In this document: one piece after another, positions 53,993-62,479 of the stretch
Position numbering within the stretch: position 1 is the first letter of the stretch
Layout: each line of letters opens with the position of its first letter
Assembly: GCF_900172215.1 (NCBI RefSeq)
Contig: NZ_FWFP01000012.1
Span: 1 to 64,000 of the forward strand
DNA length: 64,000 nt
Source of the DNA: Ruegeria meonggei
GTDB taxonomy: Bacteria; Pseudomonadota; Alphaproteobacteria; Rhodobacterales; Rhodobacteraceae
Direction: 5' to 3'
Position numbers and translations under genes: made by a program
Notes under the pieces: model-generated
Databases searched by the model: none
The model's input: only the letters and a program-made list of their open reading frames with translations
What the model was told of the DNA's origin: nothing

Positions 53993-54625
53993 ATGGCTAA
54001 CATGGAAATTACTCCCGCAGATTGGTCCATCAAGGGTGAGTTGATTCTGAACTGCTCGTGTGAACTGTTTTGCCCTTGTGTGGTCTCTCTGGGGGCGCAC
54101 CCTCCGACCGAGGGGCATTGCCACGCATGGATGGGGATCGTCATTGATGAAGGGCATTATGAAGGCGAAGACATCTCGGGCATGAATGTCGGGCTTCTGG
54201 TCGATATCCCGGGTCGCATGGGAGAGGGTCAGTGGAAGGTCGCGGCCTATGTCGACGAACGGGCCACGGACGCAGCCTATGACGGTCTTCTGCAGATTTT
54301 CAGCGGTCAGGCCGGGGGGACAACAAGCCTGTTCACCATGCTGGTCAGCGAAATCATCGGTGCCGAGCGCGCACCGGTTCAGATCGAGCGGGACGGCACC
54401 AAACGCCGCATCACCATCGGACGTAAAATCCAGGGCGAAATTGAAATGCTGGCCGGTTCCAACCCTGAAAACCCGGTAATGGTGTCGAACTCGAAATACT
54501 GGATGGGGCCAGATATCATCGTAGCCCGCGGTACAAAATCCAAGGTGCGTGATTACGGCCGAGTCTGGGATTTTGGCGGCAAATCGGCAGAGATTTGCCC
54601 CATCGACTGGCATGGGCAAAAGTGA
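53993..54625 (+). CDS. DUF1326 family protein with CSC...CPC motif
   Basis: A 210-residue soluble protein of the DUF1326 family. The N-terminal ILNCSCELFCPC motif (about 19-30) puts four cysteines in a dozen residues, followed by a His in EGHCHAWMG, which is a probable metal or thiol site. The rest is beta-rich. It starts 4 nt after the DUF2182 stop with AGGATAAG upstream and shares one base with the next gene (TGATG). DUF2182 and DUF1326 occur as neighbours elsewhere, suggesting one function; that function is unknown. Confidence 0.85.
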   Translation: MANMEITPADWSIKGELILNCSCELFCPCVVSLGAHPPTEGHCHAWMGIVIDEGHYEGEDISGMNVGLLVDIPGRMGEGQWKVAAYVDERATDAAYDGLLQIFSGQAGGTTSLFTMLVSEIIGAERAPVQIERDGTKRRITIGRKIQGEIEMLAGSNPENPVMVSNSKYWMGPDIIVARGTKSKVRDYGRVWDFGGKSAEICPIDWHGQK

Positions 54626-55131
54626 TGATCACAGCCAGTTTCGCCCAAGAGATGGCGCGGTATAATCACTGGCAAAACAGCCAGTTGAAAGAGTTTCTTG
54701 TGGCATTGTCACCCGAGGAGCTAACCTGCGAACGGGGGGCCTTCTTTGGCTCGATCATGGGGACCGCAAATCACCTGTTATGGGGCGACTGGATCTGGAT
54801 GTCGCGCTTTGACAATGGGCAGGGTCCTGGCGGCGGCATCCCAGCCAGCAAATCTCTGTGCGCGGACCTGTCGGAATGGTTGCCTCTGCGCGACACGGTG
54901 GATCAGCGCATCACCGAGTGGGCAACCGCTTTGCCAGACGGGGTGTTGACCGGGCCATTCACCTGGTTTTCAGCGGCTAAAAATGAAGATGTCACAAAGC
55001 CTTATGCGCAATGTGTCATTCATTTTTTTAACCACCAGACACATCACCGGGGACAATTGCATCAAATGCTGACCGAAACCAGATCAGCCGCCCCCGTCAG
55101 TGATCTGGTCTTTCTGCCAGAGGAGGTCTAA
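54625..55131 (+). CDS. DinB family protein
   Basis: A 168-residue four-helix-bundle protein of the DinB/YfiT superfamily. The metal-binding histidines are in ANHLLWGDWIW (about 49-59) and in QTHHRGQLHQM (about 145-155), the normal DinB triad. Members are divalent-metal, often thiol-dependent transferases or isomerases. It is coupled to DUF1326 by a 1-nt overlap, and dmdA starts 0 nt after its stop (TAA at 55129-55131, GTG at 55132), with the dmdA ribosome binding site inside its last codons. Confidence 0.85.
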   Translation: MITASFAQEMARYNHWQNSQLKEFLVALSPEELTCERGAFFGSIMGTANHLLWGDWIWMSRFDNGQGPGGGIPASKSLCADLSEWLPLRDTVDQRITEWATALPDGVLTGPFTWFSAAKNEDVTKPYAQCVIHFFNHQTHHRGQLHQMLTETRSAAPVSDLVFLPEEV

Positions 55132-56235
55132 GTGGCTCAGATTTCATTGTCCCGTCGCTTGCGCCGCACGCCTTTTTCTGAAGGGGTCGAGGCGGCTGGT
55201 GTCAAAGGGTTCACTGTCTATAACCGAATGCTCTTGCCGACTGTGTTTGAAAGCGTGCAGGCAGATTACCGACATCTGAAATCCCATGTTCAGGTCTGGG
55301 ACGTCTCCTGCGAGCGGCAGGTTGAGCTGCGCGGCCCAGACGCGGCCCGATTGATGCAGATGCTGACCCCGCGCGATTTGCGGGGCATGTTGCCCGGACA
55401 GTGTTATTACGTGCCCATCGTGGATGAAACCGGCGGCATGCTGAATGATCCGGTGGCGGTGAAGTTGGCCGAGGATCGGTGGTGGATATCGATTGCTGAC
55501 AGTGACCTGTTGTTGTGGGTCAAGGGCATCGCCAACGGATACCGTCTGGATGTGCTGGTCGATGAACCGGATGTTTCGCCGTTAGCCATTCAGGGGCCCA
55601 AAGCAGACGAGTTGATGGCACGTGTCTTTGGGGACCGTGTCCGCGATATCCGTTTTTTCAAGTTCGACATGTTCGAATTTGAAGGTCGTGATCTGGCGGT
55701 GGCCCGTTCTGGGTATTCCAAACAGGGCGGGTTCGAGATTTATGTCGAGGGATCCGACATTGGAATGTCGCTGTGGAACGCTTTGTTTGCGGCTGGCGAA
55801 GATCTGCAGGTGCGCGCCGGTTGTCCCAACCTGATTGAGCGGATCGAGGGCGGATTGCTGTCTTATGGCAATGACATGACCGATTACAATACGCCTCATG
55901 AATGTGGGCTGGGCAAATTCTGCAACACGCACACGGCGATTGGCTGCATCGGTCGGGACGCGCTGTTGCGCGTGGCCAAAGAGGGGCCGGTTCAGCAGAT
56001 ACGCCCAATCACAATCCACGGAGATGAGGTTCCCCCCTGTGATCGCCCCTGGGCAGTGTATGCTGGCGGTAAGCGGGTCGGGCAGGTCACCTCGGCTGCG
56101 TGGTCCCCGGACTTTGAAAGCAACGTTGCGATCGGGATGATGCGGCTCAGCCATTGGGATGCGGGCGCGGAGGTTGAGGTCGAAGCCCCGGACGGCACGC
56201 GCCGCGCCACAGTCAGAGAGGCGTTCTGGATTTAA
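55132..56235 (+). CDS. dmdA: Dimethylsulfoniopropionate demethylase DmdA
   Basis: A 367-residue protein of the aminomethyltransferase (GcvT) fold. DmdA moves a methyl group from DMSP to tetrahydrofolate, giving methylmercaptopropionate, the first step of the demethylation route in marine roseobacters and SAR11. I recognise it as DmdA rather than GcvT from the RRTPFSEGVEAAGVKGFTVYN opening (in parts, residues 9-29), the WDVSCERQVELRGPDA block (about 58-73), and the neighbouring acuI gene, as in Ruegeria pomeroyi. GTG start with AGGAGG 6 nt upstream. Full length (the Ruegeria enzyme is about 364 aa). Confidence 0.93.
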   Translation: MAQISLSRRLRRTPFSEGVEAAGVKGFTVYNRMLLPTVFESVQADYRHLKSHVQVWDVSCERQVELRGPDAARLMQMLTPRDLRGMLPGQCYYVPIVDETGGMLNDPVAVKLAEDRWWISIADSDLLLWVKGIANGYRLDVLVDEPDVSPLAIQGPKADELMARVFGDRVRDIRFFKFDMFEFEGRDLAVARSGYSKQGGFEIYVEGSDIGMSLWNALFAAGEDLQVRAGCPNLIERIEGGLLSYGNDMTDYNTPHECGLGKFCNTHTAIGCIGRDALLRVAKEGPVQQIRPITIHGDEVPPCDRPWAVYAGGKRVGQVTSAAWSPDFESNVAIGMMRLSHWDAGAEVEVEAPDGTRRATVREAFWI

Positions 56236-56236
56236 A

Positions 56237-56299
56237 GGGCTCGGGGGCTCTGCCCCCGTTGCTGCGCAACTCCCCCGGGATATTTTTTGCCAGGTGAAG
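56237..56299 (+). repeat. Structured intergenic repeat, copy 2
   Basis: Directly after the dmdA stop codon: a GGGGGC-tct-GCCCCC hairpin (56243-56257), a short GTTG-ctgc-GCAAC hairpin (56258-56270), then TCCCCCGGGATATTTTTTGC and CAGGTGAAG. Order and tail match copy 1 at 37085-37155, with the stems varying in sequence but kept as stems. It lies between dmdA and acuI. Confidence 0.7.
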
Positions 56300-56338
56300 T
56301 TTGCGGCCTGGTGAATTGAAAGTGAAAGGAATGATCAG

Positions 56339-57334
56339 ATGTTCAATGCATTGGTGATGGACAAAGACGAAGACGGCGGCCTGGCCAGCGCGTCGGTGAA
56401 GCAGTTGTCACTTGAGGATCTGCCTCAGGGCGAGGTCACAGTGGCTGTTGAGTATTCAACGGTGAACTACAAAGACGGGCTATGCCTGTCACCAAAGGGG
56501 GGTGGTCTGGTCCGCACCTATCCGCATATCCCCGGCATCGATTATGCTGGAACGGTCGAGGCGTCCTCGGATGATCGCTATAAGCCCGGCGACAAAGTGG
56601 TTTTGACCGGCTGGCGCGTGGGTGAGGCGCATTGGGGCGGGTACACGCAAAAAGCGAATGCGCGGGCCGATTGGTTGGTGCCTCTGCCCGAGGGTCTGAG
56701 CTCCCGTCAGGCGATGGCCGTGGGGACCGCAGGTTTTACCGCGATGTTGGCCGTTATGGCGCTGGAAGATCACGGGATGACGCCCGGGCACGGGCCGGTT
56801 CTGGTGACCGGGGCCGCGGGTGGGGTTGGATCGGTTGCCACGGCTATTCTGGCTAATCTGGGCTACGAGGTTGCCGCCGTCACTGGGCGCCCTGAGACGG
56901 GTGACTACCTGAAATCTCTTGGGGCGACGACAATTGTGCCCCGAGAGGAACTGAATGAAACCACCAAACGCCCGCTGGAAAGCGAATCCTGGGCCGGATG
57001 TGTGGATGCCGTTGGCGGAGAGATGCTGGCGCGCGTACTGGGTCAGATGAAATACGGAGCGTCTGTCGCGGCCGTAGGTCTGGCTGGTGGCGCGGGCCTG
57101 CCTGCGACGGTTATCCCGTTCCTGCTGCGCGGGGTCAATCTGTTGGGTATCGACAGTGTGATGCAACCCTATGACAACCGCCTCCGGGCCTGGCAACGTA
57201 TCGCCACGGATTTGCCGATGGAAAAGTTGGACGCCATGGTGCACCCCGCAACGCTGGGTGATCTGCCCCAATTGGGGGCCGATATCCTGAAAGGTCAGGT
57301 CAAAGGCCGTGTGGTAGTGGACGTAAACGCCTGA
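56339..57334 (+). CDS. acuI: Acryloyl-CoA reductase AcuI
   Basis: A 331-residue medium-chain dehydrogenase/reductase without the Zn-binding cysteines. It has a GroES-like N-terminal domain (about 1-130) and a Rossmann domain with GAAGGVGSVATAIL (about 157-170). AcuI reduces the toxic acryloyl-CoA, formed from DMSP cleavage, to propionyl-CoA with NADPH. The NYKDGLCL segment (about 43-50) and the linkage to dmdA are typical. About 100 nt separate it from dmdA, with the repeat in between; cotranscription is likely but the hairpins may lower its expression. Confidence 0.93.
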   Translation: MFNALVMDKDEDGGLASASVKQLSLEDLPQGEVTVAVEYSTVNYKDGLCLSPKGGGLVRTYPHIPGIDYAGTVEASSDDRYKPGDKVVLTGWRVGEAHWGGYTQKANARADWLVPLPEGLSSRQAMAVGTAGFTAMLAVMALEDHGMTPGHGPVLVTGAAGGVGSVATAILANLGYEVAAVTGRPETGDYLKSLGATTIVPREELNETTKRPLESESWAGCVDAVGGEMLARVLGQMKYGASVAAVGLAGGAGLPATVIPFLLRGVNLLGIDSVMQPYDNRLRAWQRIATDLPMEKLDAMVHPATLGDLPQLGADILKGQVKGRVVVDVNA

Positions 57335-57352
57335 TCCACATGATTTCCATGG

Positions 57353-57383
57353 GGCCGGCCTGCCTGTGCACTGGCCGGTCTTT
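57353..57383 (+). terminator. Likely terminator of acuI
   Basis: GGCCGGCC (57353-57360) pairs with GGCCGGTC (57373-57380), including one G-U pair, over a 12-nt loop; TTT follows. The U tract is short, so its strength is doubtful. Confidence 0.55.
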
Positions 57384-57520
57384 GTGGTCTTGGAATCGTC
57401 CAAAAAATGCCGGAAACACCTCTGGTCAATGGCGCATTTCCGCATCATCATTGCTATACATCCCAATTGCGATGGCTTATGAGCCATGCAAACAGTACCT
57501 GAAGACGGGGAGTGAGCAGA

Positions 57521-58084
57521 ATGTCTGACGATTTCGAACTGGATACCGATGATCTGAAACGGCGCATGGACGGCGCAATGGCCAATCTCAAAACCGAATT
57601 CGCCTCGCTTCGGACCGGTCGTGCGTCGGCCTCGATGCTCGAGCCCGTCATGGTGGATGCCTACGGGTCGATGACGCCGATTAACCAAGTGGGAACGGTC
57701 AACGTGCCGGAACCACGCATGGTCACGATCAATGTCTGGGACAAGGGCCTGGTTGGTAAGGTTGAAAAAGCGATCCGCGAAAGCGGTCTGGGTATCAATC
57801 CACAGCTGAATGGCACCATCATCATGCTGCCAATCCCGGAACTGAACGAAGAGCGCCGCCGCGAGTTGACCAAGGTTGCTGGTCAATATGCCGAGAACGC
57901 TCGGGTCTCGGTCCGTAATGTGCGTCGCGACGGTATGGATCAGATCAAAAAGGCCAAATCAGACGGTATGTCCGAAGACGACCAGAAATTCTGGGAAAGC
58001 GAAGTTCAGGATTTGACCGATACGATGATCAAGGCCGTAGACGCCGCGCTTGAGACCAAGCAGGCCGAGATTATGCAGGTCTGA
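57521..58084 (+). CDS. frr: Ribosome recycling factor
   Basis: A 187-residue RRF, which with EF-G splits post-termination ribosomes. The two-domain layout is clear: long three-helix bundle with [20 protein letters not shown] (in parts, about 17-36) and the small domain with [14 protein letters not shown] (about 67-80). The start at 57521 has GGGGAG 8 nt upstream; a GTG at 57512 is in frame. First gene of the frr-uppS-cdsA-dxr-rseP-bamA block. Confidence 0.97.
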   Translation: MSDDFELDTDDLKRRMDGAMANLKTEFASLRTGRASASMLEPVMVDAYGSMTPINQVGTVNVPEPRMVTINVWDKGLVGKVEKAIRESGLGINPQLNGTIIMLPIPELNEERRRELTKVAGQYAENARVSVRNVRRDGMDQIKKAKSDGMSEDDQKFWESEVQDLTDTMIKAVDAALETKQAEIMQV

Positions 58085-58093
58085 AACCAGAAT

Positions 58094-58825
58094 ATGCTCA
58101 ACTCTCCGCATACTGCGCCCGATGCCGGGCCGCGCCATGTCGCTATCATTATGGATGGCAACGGTCGCTGGGCGCAGGCGCGCGGCAGGCCAAGACTGTT
58201 CGGTCACCACGCCGGTGCGCGACGCGTGCGGGAGGTCGTCGAAGCGTGCCCGGGGCTTGGAATAAAGTATCTAACGGTGTTTGCGTTTTCGACCGAGAAC
58301 TGGAAACGCACGCAGGCCGAGGTCGCAGGTCTTATGAGCCTGTTTCGGCGGTACATCATCAAGGAAACCCGAACTCTGAAGGAAAACGGGGTTCGAGTAC
58401 GCTTTATCGGCGATCGGGTACGCCTTGATTCCAAGTTGACCGGTTTGATGGACGCGCTGGAAGAGCAAACCAAAGATAACGATCTGATTCACCTGACCAT
58501 CGCGCTGAACTATGGTGGTCGGGACGAAGTCGCGCGGGCCACCAAACGTTTGGCACGGGATGTGGCCAAGGGGCATCTTTGCCCCGAAGATGTAGATGAA
58601 GAAACTTTGACCCGGTACCTGGATACGTGTGTTCTTCCCGATCCGGATCTGGTGATCAGGACAAGTGGCGAGGCACGCATCTCGAATTTCCTTCTGTGGC
58701 AATCTGCCTATTCGGAATACGAATTCATCGATACGCTCTGGCCGGATTTCACCGCGGCAGAACTGGAACGGCTGTGCCGTAACTTCGGCACTCGGGATCG
58801 CCGTTTCGGGGCAGTTCTGGCATGA
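58094..58825 (+). CDS. uppS: Undecaprenyl diphosphate synthase
   Basis: A 243-residue cis-prenyltransferase that makes C55-PP, the lipid carrier for peptidoglycan. The signature IIMDGNGRWAQARGRPR (about 19-35) with the catalytic Asp, the ENWKRT motif (about 75-80) and the DLVIRTSGEARISNFLLWQSAYSE motif (about 187-210, in parts) are complete. Overlaps cdsA by 4 nt. Confidence 0.96.
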   Translation: MLNSPHTAPDAGPRHVAIIMDGNGRWAQARGRPRLFGHHAGARRVREVVEACPGLGIKYLTVFAFSTENWKRTQAEVAGLMSLFRRYIIKETRTLKENGVRVRFIGDRVRLDSKLTGLMDALEEQTKDNDLIHLTIALNYGGRDEVARATKRLARDVAKGHLCPEDVDEETLTRYLDTCVLPDPDLVIRTSGEARISNFLLWQSAYSEYEFIDTLWPDFTAAELERLCRNFGTRDRRFGAVLA

Positions 58826-59604
58826 GCGACGGCCGATGGTCCGACCTGACTGCGCGGGTTCTTTCCGCCGTCGTGCTGGTTGCCATTGGCTCGGTCGAGG
58901 TTTGGCTGGGCGGGTTCTGGTTTGAGACCTTCATCGCCATTGCCTGTGGGCTGATGACCTGGGAGTTGGTCCGGATGATCGACCCGGGCAGCCGTGGAAC
59001 TGCCATTCAGCTTGGGGTCCTCACAGGGGTTGCCGTGATCCTCAGCTATCATTTGCCGCCGCTTTACAAATTGCCGTTCCTGCTGGCTCCGGCTTTGGTC
59101 GGGGCAGGGCAGGTCAGCCGGTCCAAAGGGACCTATGCGCTGTTTGCCATCTGGATTGCCGCCGCCGGGCTTGGCTTTATCTCGATCCGTGAGAACATGG
59201 GTTTTGGCTGGATGGTGTGGCTGATCACGGTTGTTGTAGCAACGGATGTGGCCGGGTATTTCGTGGGTAAAACCTTTGGTGGACCCAAGTTCTGGCCCCA
59301 GGTCAGCCCCAAGAAAACCTGGTCTGGAACTGCCGGGGGATGGGCCGCAGCCGCTCTCGTAGGGATCGTATTCGCCTATAGCGCTGGGTTTGGAGTCATG
59401 TTTGTTGTGATCTCTGTGATGGCCTCAATGGCCAGCCAGGCGGGTGACATCGTTGAAAGCGCGACCAAGCGTAAATTTTGCGTCAAGGACAGCTCGAACC
59501 TGATACCGGGGCATGGTGGTTTTCTGGATCGGTTTGACGGGATGATGGGAGCGGCCCTGTTTGTCTTGATTGCTGGGCTTTTCTATTCTCCCGGGGCCAT
59601 GTGA
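58822..59604 (+). CDS. cdsA: Phosphatidate cytidylyltransferase
   Basis: A 260-residue polytopic enzyme (about 7-8 TM helices) that makes CDP-diacylglycerol from phosphatidate and CTP, the branch point of phospholipid synthesis. The family end motif is present: SNLIPGHGGFLDRFDGMM (about 224-241), with the metal-binding Asp residues. Start and stop overlap its neighbours (ATGA with uppS, 1 nt with dxr). Confidence 0.95.
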   Translation: MSDGRWSDLTARVLSAVVLVAIGSVEVWLGGFWFETFIAIACGLMTWELVRMIDPGSRGTAIQLGVLTGVAVILSYHLPPLYKLPFLLAPALVGAGQVSRSKGTYALFAIWIAAAGLGFISIRENMGFGWMVWLITVVVATDVAGYFVGKTFGGPKFWPQVSPKKTWSGTAGGWAAAALVGIVFAYSAGFGVMFVVISVMASMASQAGDIVESATKRKFCVKDSSNLIPGHGGFLDRFDGMMGAALFVLIAGLFYSPGAM

Positions 59605-60776
59605 TGCGCAAGGTTTCGATTTTTGGCGCGACCGGTTCGATTGGGCAAAACACCATTGATCTGATCAGCCGGAACCCCTCGGCCTATGACGTAGTAGCGC
59701 TGACAGGTGGTGCGAATATTGAACAACTGGCCGACGATGCCCGACGCCTGAGCGCAGATGTCGCTGTCACCGCGCATGAAGATCGGCTGGAGGATCTGCG
59801 GTCCGCTCTGACCGGCACCGGGGTTGAGGTTGCCGCCGGGCAGGCGGCCCTGACTGAGGCTGCGGCCCGCCCGGCAGATTGGGTAATGTCCGCCATCGTA
59901 GGTGCAGCGGGTCTGCCGCCCGGGCTAGAGGCCTTGAAACAGGGTGCGACCCTGGCGCTGGCGAACAAAGAAACGCTGGTTTGTGCGGGGGCGCTGGTGC
60001 TGGGTACAGCCCGCAAGCACAACGCCCAGCTGTTGCCGGTCGACAGTGAGCATTCCGCCGTGTTTCAGGCACTGGTGGGCGAGGATATTGATGCGGTTGA
60101 GCGTATCATCATTACCGCCAGCGGCGGAGCGTTTCGCGACTGGCCGCTAGGTGATCTGGCCAGCGCCACAGTTGAACAAGCCTCAAGCCACCCAAACTGG
60201 AACATGGGTCAAAGGATCACTATCGACAGCGCGTCGATGTTCAACAAGGCACTGGAGTTGATTGAAACCAAAGAGTTCTTTGGTGTCGCCGCGGATCAGA
60301 TCGAAGTCCTTGTTCATCCGGAGTCCATCGTGCACTCGCTGGTCGGGTTCAGGGACGGTGCGGTCATGGCGCATATGGGCGCGCCAGATATGCGCCACGC
60401 GATCGGTTATGCCCTGCATTGGCCTGAACGCCGCGACCTGCCGATCGAACGCCTGAATTTGGCAAAACTCGGCCAGCTTCGGTTTCAAGACCCGGACGAG
60501 GCGCGCTATCCGGCGCTGCGCCTGGCCCGAAACGTGATGGAGCGCGGCGGCCTGTCCGGAGCGGTCTTCAATGCCGCCAAAGAGCGCGCGCTTGATCACT
60601 TTATCGCCCGCAAGGTCGGCTTTCTGGAAATGGCTGAAATTGTTGAGACTGTTTTGAACAGATTTGAGGGCGCAGACAGCCTTATTGATGCCCCCATAAC
60701 CCTTGATAACGTACTGCAAACGGACCATCTGGCACGTAAATGGGCGGATGATACCGTGATGAAAAGAGCAGGATAG
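59604..60776 (+). CDS. dxr: 1-deoxy-D-xylulose 5-phosphate reductoisomerase
   Basis: A 390-residue NADPH enzyme, the second step of the MEP pathway to isopentenyl diphosphate. It has the nucleotide-binding GATGSIGQNTIDLI (7-20), ALANKETLVCAG (about 124-135), metal/substrate residues PVDSEHSA (about 148-155) and the flexible-loop region NWNMGQRITIDSASMFNKALE (in parts, about 200-220). The ATG at 59604 shares a base with the cdsA stop; the GTG at 59601 is a less likely start. Together with uppS this places two isoprenoid steps side by side. Confidence 0.97.
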   Translation: MRKVSIFGATGSIGQNTIDLISRNPSAYDVVALTGGANIEQLADDARRLSADVAVTAHEDRLEDLRSALTGTGVEVAAGQAALTEAAARPADWVMSAIVGAAGLPPGLEALKQGATLALANKETLVCAGALVLGTARKHNAQLLPVDSEHSAVFQALVGEDIDAVERIIITASGGAFRDWPLGDLASATVEQASSHPNWNMGQRITIDSASMFNKALELIETKEFFGVAADQIEVLVHPESIVHSLVGFRDGAVMAHMGAPDMRHAIGYALHWPERRDLPIERLNLAKLGQLRFQDPDEARYPALRLARNVMERGGLSGAVFNAAKERALDHFIARKVGFLEMAEIVETVLNRFEGADSLIDAPITLDNVLQTDHLARKWADDTVMKRAG

Positions 60777-60780
60777 AAAC

Positions 60781-62133
60781 TTGGACGTACTCTCTCTGAT
60801 CCCTCAATTCGGCAACTTGGTTTACACCATCGTGGCCTTTGTGATCGCCTTGTCTGTGATTGTCGCGGTGCACGAATATGGCCACTACATCGTTGGCCGC
60901 TGGTCAGGCATCCATGCGGAGGTCTTTTCTATCGGCTTTGGCCCCGTTCTCTGGAGCCGTGTGGACAAACGCGGGACCAGATGGCAGATCGCAGCGCTGC
61001 CATTTGGCGGTTACGTCAAGTTTCTGGGCGACGCCAACGCGGCCTCGGGCAAAGACGAAGATGCCATGAATGAGATTTCCGAACAAAGCCCGGAGGAACT
61101 GCGCCGCACGATGCATGGTGCGCCACTGTGGGCGCGGGCCGCCACCGTTGCGGCCGGACCTGTGTTCAATTTTGTGATGTCTATTCTGGTGTTTGGTCTG
61201 ATTTTCTTTTCACAGGGCGTCACTAAAGAACCGCTGACCGTTGGCACCCTGCACCCCTTGCCTGGTACAGCTCAGGGGCTGCAGGACGGGGATGAGATTG
61301 TCGCTGTAGCCGGTCAGAACCTACCGGATTTTGATCAGGAGGGGTCCTGGTCCGATTTCACCGACGCGCTTCCGGTCGAACCTGCTCTGGATTATACCGT
61401 TATCCGGGACGGCCAAACGATTGATGTCAGTGGGCCCTGGCTTTACCCGCCACTGATTCAGCAAGTTGCCCCGCGCAGTGCAGCCATGGATATTGACCTC
61501 AAGCAAGGCGACGTCATCACTGCCGTAAACGGCGATCCAATTTTTGCCTTTGAACAGCTGAAAGATCATGTCGAGAGCTCGGACGGCAAAGTACTGTTGC
61601 TGAACGTCTGGCGTGACGGTGCCGATCTTGAATTTGCGCTGGCCCCACGTCGCACGGACGAGCCGGGTTCAGACGGTGGTTTTGTAACCCATTGGCGGAT
61701 TGGTATTGTTGGCGGCATGGTTCTTGAACCCGCCACCGAACCCGCGGGTGTCATTGCATCCCTGTCAGGTGGCGTTCAGCAAACCATGCGTATCGTCGAG
61801 GGATCCCTGTCAGGCATCTGGCATATGGTGACCGGCGCAATCAGCACCTGCAATATGTCCGGGCCTATCGGTATCGCCGAAACATCTGGGGCCATGGCCA
61901 GCCAGGGGGCGCAGAATTTCATTTTCTTCATTGCCGTTTTGTCGACCGCCGTAGGCTTGTTGAACCTGTTTCCGATCCCTGCTCTGGACGGGGGACACCT
62001 GGTTTTCTACGCCTATGAGGCCGTGACCGGCAAACCGCCCAGCGACGGCGCCCTGCGCATTCTGATGGGTGTTGGTATATCGCTGATTCTGGGTCTTATG
62101 TTGTTTTCAGTCACGAACGACCTGTTCTGCTAA
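60781..62133 (+). CDS. rseP: RIP metalloprotease RseP
   Basis: A 450-residue site-2 protease. The zinc motif HEYGH is at about 30-34, PDZ domains lie in about 130-310 (with GLQDGDEIVAVAGQNL and MDIDLKQGDVITAVNGDPI), and the second zinc/active-site motif LNLFPIPALDGGHL is near 394-407. It cleaves anti-sigma factors within the membrane. The start is TTG at 60781 with AGGA 7-8 nt upstream and only 4 nt after dxr; no ATG fits. Confidence 0.95.
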   Translation: MDVLSLIPQFGNLVYTIVAFVIALSVIVAVHEYGHYIVGRWSGIHAEVFSIGFGPVLWSRVDKRGTRWQIAALPFGGYVKFLGDANAASGKDEDAMNEISEQSPEELRRTMHGAPLWARAATVAAGPVFNFVMSILVFGLIFFSQGVTKEPLTVGTLHPLPGTAQGLQDGDEIVAVAGQNLPDFDQEGSWSDFTDALPVEPALDYTVIRDGQTIDVSGPWLYPPLIQQVAPRSAAMDIDLKQGDVITAVNGDPIFAFEQLKDHVESSDGKVLLLNVWRDGADLEFALAPRRTDEPGSDGGFVTHWRIGIVGGMVLEPATEPAGVIASLSGGVQQTMRIVEGSLSGIWHMVTGAISTCNMSGPIGIAETSGAMASQGAQNFIFFIAVLSTAVGLLNLFPIPALDGGHLVFYAYEAVTGKPPSDGALRILMGVGISLILGLMLFSVTNDLFC

Positions 62134-62223
62134 TTGTGGCGACCCTTACACAGGGATGCCGCAATTCCGCCGCATTCAGGCCGTAGATTATCACGCGAAA
62201 ATTGTGCGTGTTAGGGGTTTGAG

Positions 62224-62352
62224 ATGACGAAGGCGCTGCAAAAATCTGTACGAAGCTTCGGCTTTCTCTTTGCGCTGAACTGGGATTCTATCCTGTTTTT
62301 CAGCGCGACCGCACTAGCGATGGCTGGCTGGGCTTATCTCATCCTTATGTGA
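62224..62352 (+). CDS. Small single-TM protein between rseP and bamA
   Basis: A 42-codon ORF: basic N-terminus (MTKALQKSVRSFGFLFALNW) and a hydrophobic helix (about 22-42) to the last residue. It is short but has the look of a genuine small membrane protein: it starts 90 nt after rseP, ends before a good terminator, and has codon use like its neighbours. A GGGG-TTTGAG stretch precedes the ATG, a weak ribosome binding site. No family recognised. Confidence 0.5.
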   Translation: MTKALQKSVRSFGFLFALNWDSILFFSATALAMAGWAYLILM

Positions 62353-62380
62353 TTCTGAATCCAGGAATGGATTATTACGT

Positions 62381-62410
62381 AAACGGCCCTCGTGGCCGTT
62401 TTCTTTTTTG
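62381..62410 (+). terminator. Rho-independent terminator before bamA
   Basis: AAACGGCC (62381-62388) pairs with GGCCGTTT (62394-62401) over a 5-nt loop and is followed by a TC-TTTTTT tract. It should separate bamA, at least in part, from the upstream operon, so bamA probably has its own promoter in 62411-62470. Confidence 0.88.
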
Positions 62411-62479
62411 GTGTTTTGACAAGGTTACGCAATCTCGCTACTCAGCAATAAAGTCCAAAAATATTGGGTAGTGAAAAAA

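Noticed and set aside
56489-57886. 465-codon open frame on the minus strand
   Set aside because: It lies opposite acuI and the first part of frr, both clear conserved genes, and its translation has low-complexity His/Arg/Gln composition typical of an antisense frame in GC-rich DNA.
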